DNA of 5,977 bases from QPIN01 sp964399475 (lineage in GTDB: Bacteria; Pseudomonadota; Gammaproteobacteria; Methylococcales; Methylomonadaceae), in NCBI GenBank assembly GCA_964399475.1, contig CAYNRB010000195.1:1-5977 (forward strand). Direction: 5' to 3'. Shown here piece after piece: positions 5,875 through 5,977 of this stretch. Each line of letters starts with the position of its first letter. The stretch's first letter is position 1. Under the pieces are notes generated by a model, which was not told the DNA's origin, searched no databases, and worked only from the letters and a program-made list of their open reading frames with translations. Both the position numbers and the translations under genes were made by a program.

Positions 5875-5957
5875 GTAGCCTGGATGGAGCGTAGCGGAAT
5901 CCGAGATCAGTGTCGCATCAGCCCTTCTCGGATTTCGCTGCGCTACATCCAGGCTAC
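5875..5957. repeat. REP-like GTAG palindromic element
   Basis: Two 32-nt arms (5875-5906 and 5926-5957) pair with one true mismatch and two G-T wobbles around a 19-nt loop. The arms begin and end with GTAGCCTGGATG and its complement CATCCAGGCTAC. The GTAG head, the near-perfect long stem and the sharply higher GC than the flanks fit REP-type dispersed repeats, which are usually mobilised by RAYT (TnpA-REP) transposases. I recognise this GTAGCCTGGATGGAGCG arm as a widespread dispersed sequence in gammaproteobacterial genomes. No transposase is in the window. The stem could also act as a transcription or mRNA-stability barrier at the 3' side of the ssb unit. Confidence 0.75.
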
Positions 5958-5977
5958 CCGTTAATTCAATATTAGGG

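Noticed and set aside
5839..5964. Plus-strand 41-codon frame (MEDRQPLRHS...) preceded by AGAGGA
   Set aside because: Most of it is the REP palindrome, the ribosome-like site is too close to the ATG, and the translation is an artefact of the repeat.

Overview
This is an AT-rich window (GC by eye in the mid-to-upper 30s percent) that looks gammaproteobacterial. Three things point that way. The SSB is of the short proteobacterial type with an acidic DDVPF tip. The right edge carries a GTAG-type REP palindrome of a kind I associate with gammaproteobacterial genomes. The secreted protein at the left carries a short N-terminal module that I know from exported proteins of Beta- and Gammaproteobacteria. 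A Methylococcales- or Thiotrichales-like host would fit, but that is an inference and the genus cannot be read from the window.

Layout, left to right. Bases 1-484 hold no convincing gene, only a small hairpin and a possible promoter. At 485-1351 (+) is a secreted protein of unknown function with six cysteines. Bases 1352-1610 are noncoding, with a 12-bp palindrome and a hairpin. At 1611-1977 (-) is a decayed gene that a simple ORF scan would miss. It has no start codon and one apparent single-base frameshift, and what remains reads like the C-terminal sensor part of a zinc-finger anti-sigma-factor-type protein. Next comes a translationally coupled ABC pair on the minus strand: the ATPase (4159-4917) lies upstream and overlaps the ten-helix FtsX-type permease (2000-4162) by 4 bp. 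The 299-bp divergent gap 4918-5216 contains two dyads and ssb promoter candidates. ssb (5217-5660, +) is followed by an intrinsic terminator and a second hairpin with the same loop and inner stem. The right edge carries an 83-bp REP-like palindrome.

How the genes work together. The ATPase and permease should form one inner-membrane complex of the LolCDE/MacB/YbbAP superfamily (type VII ABC fold), which usually does mechanical work on a periplasmic substrate rather than classical transport. No adaptor or outer-membrane partner is visible. The anti-sigma-like relic lies 22 bp past the permease stop on the same strand and was probably swept in by a deletion. ssb is an independent housekeeping gene, and the secreted protein appears to be a separate unit. 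I see no phage, CRISPR, toxin-antitoxin or defence system. The most notable items are the gene relic, the altered D-loop and signature residues in the ATPase, the twin same-core hairpins after ssb, and the REP element.
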